A stretch of 64,000 nt of DNA, taken from NCBI GenBank assembly GCA_947488175.1, contig CANKYO010000004.1, positions 62,001-126,000 of the forward strand, in the 5' to 3' direction. Position 1 is the first letter of the stretch, and the number at the start of each line of letters is the position of its first letter. The DNA is from an uncultured Paracoccaceae bacterium (GTDB taxonomy: Bacteria > Pseudomonadota > Alphaproteobacteria > Rhodobacterales > Rhodobacteraceae). The notes beneath the pieces were generated by a model. That model made no database searches. It saw only the letters and a list, made by a program, of their open reading frames with translations, and was not told where the DNA came from. Position numbers and translations under genes: made by a program. Below are positions 62,492 through 64,000 of this stretch, one piece after another.

Positions 62492-63184
62492 TTAAGCTGT
62501 CCGCCCGGTCCGCGGCGCTTCGGTCGATGTCAGATCGGCCAGCACAGTCTCACCTGCGATCATGCCTTGGCCAACCGCAACCAGCGGCGCAACACCATCA
62601 GGCAGATACACATCCACCCGCGACCCAAACCGGATCAGGCCGAACCGTTCGCCCGTCTGCAGGGTCGCGTCTGGCGCCACAAAGCAGACAATGCGGCGTG
62701 CGACCAGCCCGGCAATCTGCACCACAGCAATCTGGCGACCATCACCCATCTCGATACACAGCGAATTGCGCTCATTATCTACGCTGGCCTTGTCCAATGA
62801 CGCATTAAAAAACTTGCCTGGGCGATAGGCCACTGCCGCGATCCGGCCAGTAATCGGCGCACGGTTCACATGGCAGTTGAAAACGTTCATGAACACGCTG
62901 ACACGGGTCAATGGCGCATCGGCCATACCCAACTCAGGGGGCGGCACCGCCTTTTCGATCAGCGACACAATGCCATCCGCAGGGCTGATGATCAGCCCGT
63001 CCCGCTTAGGCGTGGTGCGCTTGGGATCTCGGAAAAAGTAGTAGCACCAGACCGTCAGACCGATCCCGATCCACCCCAGGAACGTGGACAGAAAAAACAG
63101 AGCCACCGAAATAGCCGCAAAGATGGCGACAAACCTGCGCCCCTCGGGATGCATTGGTTTGATGAAAGTGCCCAGCATCGTCAT
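62492..63184 (-). CDS. psd: Phosphatidylserine decarboxylase proenzyme
   Basis: 230 aa short (archaetidylserine-type) form. Two N-terminal membrane segments ([36 protein letters not shown]), [31 protein letters not shown], and the self-cleavage motif [10 protein letters not shown] where Ser becomes the pyruvoyl group. First gene of the psd-pssA-pmtA operon. Confidence 0.95.
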   Translation of the reverse strand: MTMLGTFIKPMHPEGRRFVAIFAAISVALFFLSTFLGWIGIGLTVWCYYFFRDPKRTTPKRDGLIISPADGIVSLIEKAVPPPELGMADAPLTRVSVFMNVFNCHVNRAPITGRIAAVAYRPGKFFNASLDKASVDNERNSLCIEMGDGRQIAVVQIAGLVARRIVCFVAPDATLQTGERFGLIRFGSRVDVYLPDGVAPLVAVGQGMIAGETVLADLTSTEAPRTGRTA

Positions 63185-63274
63185 GTAAAATCGCTTCTTT
63201 CGTTTTTATTGATTGACCAGTTAACAAAAACGACACTCTACCCACTCATTCCGACACTACTGACAGAGGAAAAA

Positions 63275-63297
63275 GGGCGGCGCAAGACGCGCCGCCC
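63275..63297 (-). terminator. Rho-independent terminator of the TRAP permease gene
   Basis: GGGCGGCGC and GCGCCGCCC, 9-bp stem with 5-base loop. On the minus strand it is followed by TTTTTCC, as expected for a terminator of the gene ending at 63323. Confidence 0.85.
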
Positions 63298-63322
63298 CTC
63301 ATTCAACGGAAACTTCCGTGTG

Positions 63323-64000
63323 TCAGTTCAACAGGTTCGGCACGATCGTGACAACGCCGGGGAACAGCCACAACAGCAGCAAACCAGCCACCTGAATGCC
63401 GATGAACGGCATCACCCCGCGATAGATTTGCCCGGTGGTAATCGACTTCGGCGCGACCCCACGCAGATAGAACAGCGCGAAACCGAATGGCGGGGTCAGG
63501 AACGATGTCTGCAGGTTCACGGCAATCATGATCGTCACCCATTTCGGGTCAAACGTGCCGCCATAAATGACCGGCCCCACAATCGGGATCACGATGTAAA
63601 TGATCTCAAGGAAATCAAGAACAAAACCCAGCACGAACAACACCAGCATGACCAGCAGGAACACCTGCAACTCGCTGTCAAAGGACCGCAGGAATTGCTG
63701 GATGTAATGCTCTCCCCCGAACGAAATCAGGACAAGGTTCAGCAACTGCGACCCGATCAGGATGGTAAACACCATCGACGTGACCTTAGCCGTCTCGCGC
63801 ACCGCAGGCGACAGGACACCCCCCGACAGCAGCACCCCGCATGACCAGATCAGCCCGAACATCGAGAACAGGAAACAGGCGAATGCAACGGCATAGGCCA
63901 CGCGGTTTTCAAACAGCACAACCTCTTGGCCCAACCGCATGTCGAAATTCACGCCGATGATCAGCATCAGGATGATCGCGCCAGAGGTCAGCAAGACCAT
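63323..64000 (-). CDS. TRAP transporter large permease, DctM family (5' end outside the window)
   Basis: The last 225 or so residues are visible; the true start is beyond the right edge. Membrane segments typical of DctM: ILMLIIGVNFDMRLG, FLLVMLVLFVLGFVLDFLEIIYIVIPIVGPVIYG, VNLQTSFLTPPFGFALFYLRGVAP, and the end GVMPFIGIQVAGLLLLWLFPGVVTIVPNLL. Inner-membrane subunit of a solute:Na+ symporter fed by a periplasmic binding protein; substrate unknown. Confidence 0.88.
   Translation of the reverse strand: MVLLTSGAIILMLIIGVNFDMRLGQEVVLFENRVAYAVAFACFLFSMFGLIWSCGVLLSGGVLSPAVRETAKVTSMVFTILIGSQLLNLVLISFGGEHYIQQFLRSFDSELQVFLLVMLVLFVLGFVLDFLEIIYIVIPIVGPVIYGGTFDPKWVTIMIAVNLQTSFLTPPFGFALFYLRGVAPKSITTGQIYRGVMPFIGIQVAGLLLLWLFPGVVTIVPNLLN

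Overview
The window is about 60% GC, densely coded on both strands, and looks like the chromosome of a Rhodobacteraceae (Roseobacter-clade) alphaproteobacterium. The main signs are the yceD-rpmF-plsX-fabH-ihfA-merR-tRNA-Pro block, prfA-prmC-DUF4167, the argS/SPOR/nagZ/scpA/scpB run, dgt next to erpA, a DksA that keeps one of the four zinc-finger cysteines, the long alphaproteobacterial dCTP deaminase, an rRNA methyltransferase paired with a PIN protein, and Bpt-type leucyltransferase. I see no prophage, insertion sequence, CRISPR array or rRNA. There is one tRNA, tRNA-Pro(GGG).

Layout. 0-4.3 kb: translation termination genes (prfA, prmC), DUF4167 and small envelope proteins. 4.3-7.5 kb: two agmatinase/arginase-family hydrolases and an M20 amidohydrolase in one operon, with a perfect 24-bp palindrome in the intergenic gap. 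7.7-13.6 kb: envelope genes, namely a small outer-membrane barrel, mazG, an FbpA-like ferric-binding protein with no permease beside it, two tandem paralogous outer-membrane barrels, and a TbpB-like lipoprotein gene broken by an in-frame TAA. 13.6-19 kb: SDR, GNAT, ABC-F, OlsB, MsrB. 19-21.2 kb: an FMN riboswitch controlling a DMT-type riboflavin transporter (ribN), divergent from an Rrf2 regulator and its AhpD-like partner. 21.4-22.6 kb: a Hint-domain protein. 22.8-28.8 kb: bamE and the yceD...merR block, tRNA-Pro, dCTP deaminase. 29-31.7 kb: diguanylate cyclase and an acidic, probably secreted protein. 31.7-42.5 kb: ScpA/B, NagZ, SPOR, ArgS, ClbS-like, antiporter, Dgt, ErpA, Xth. 42.5-49.7 kb: small envelope proteins, FAD monooxygenase, DksA, MoxR ATPase, and a GNAT-DUF2927-small TM-CoxE/VWA operon. 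49.7-52.8 kb: M48 peptidase, PIN, rRNA methyltransferase, lipoprotein. 52.9-58.5 kb: Entner-Doudoroff edd-eda behind a LacI-type palindrome, then glnE. 58.5-61 kb: YbaK, two tandem DUF2852-like membrane proteins, bpt. 61-63.2 kb: pmtA-pssA-psd phospholipid operon. 63.3-64 kb: the end of a TRAP transporter permease gene.

The most notable non-coding structure is a set of hairpins that cover ribosome binding sites: both tandem outer-membrane paralogs, xth, and the ribN expression platform. Others are a pair of 19-bp dyads bracketing the DUF2852 promoter, a Rrf2 dyad over its own promoter, and a nested-inverted-repeat element between bpt and pmtA that supplies both stop codons. I found no complete, clearly new defence or biosynthetic system. 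The best candidates for undescribed biology are the RBS hairpin arrangement at the paralogous barrels, the DUF2852 pair with its twin operators, and the operon joining a CoxE-type VWA protein to DUF2927 and a conserved 56-aa membrane protein.
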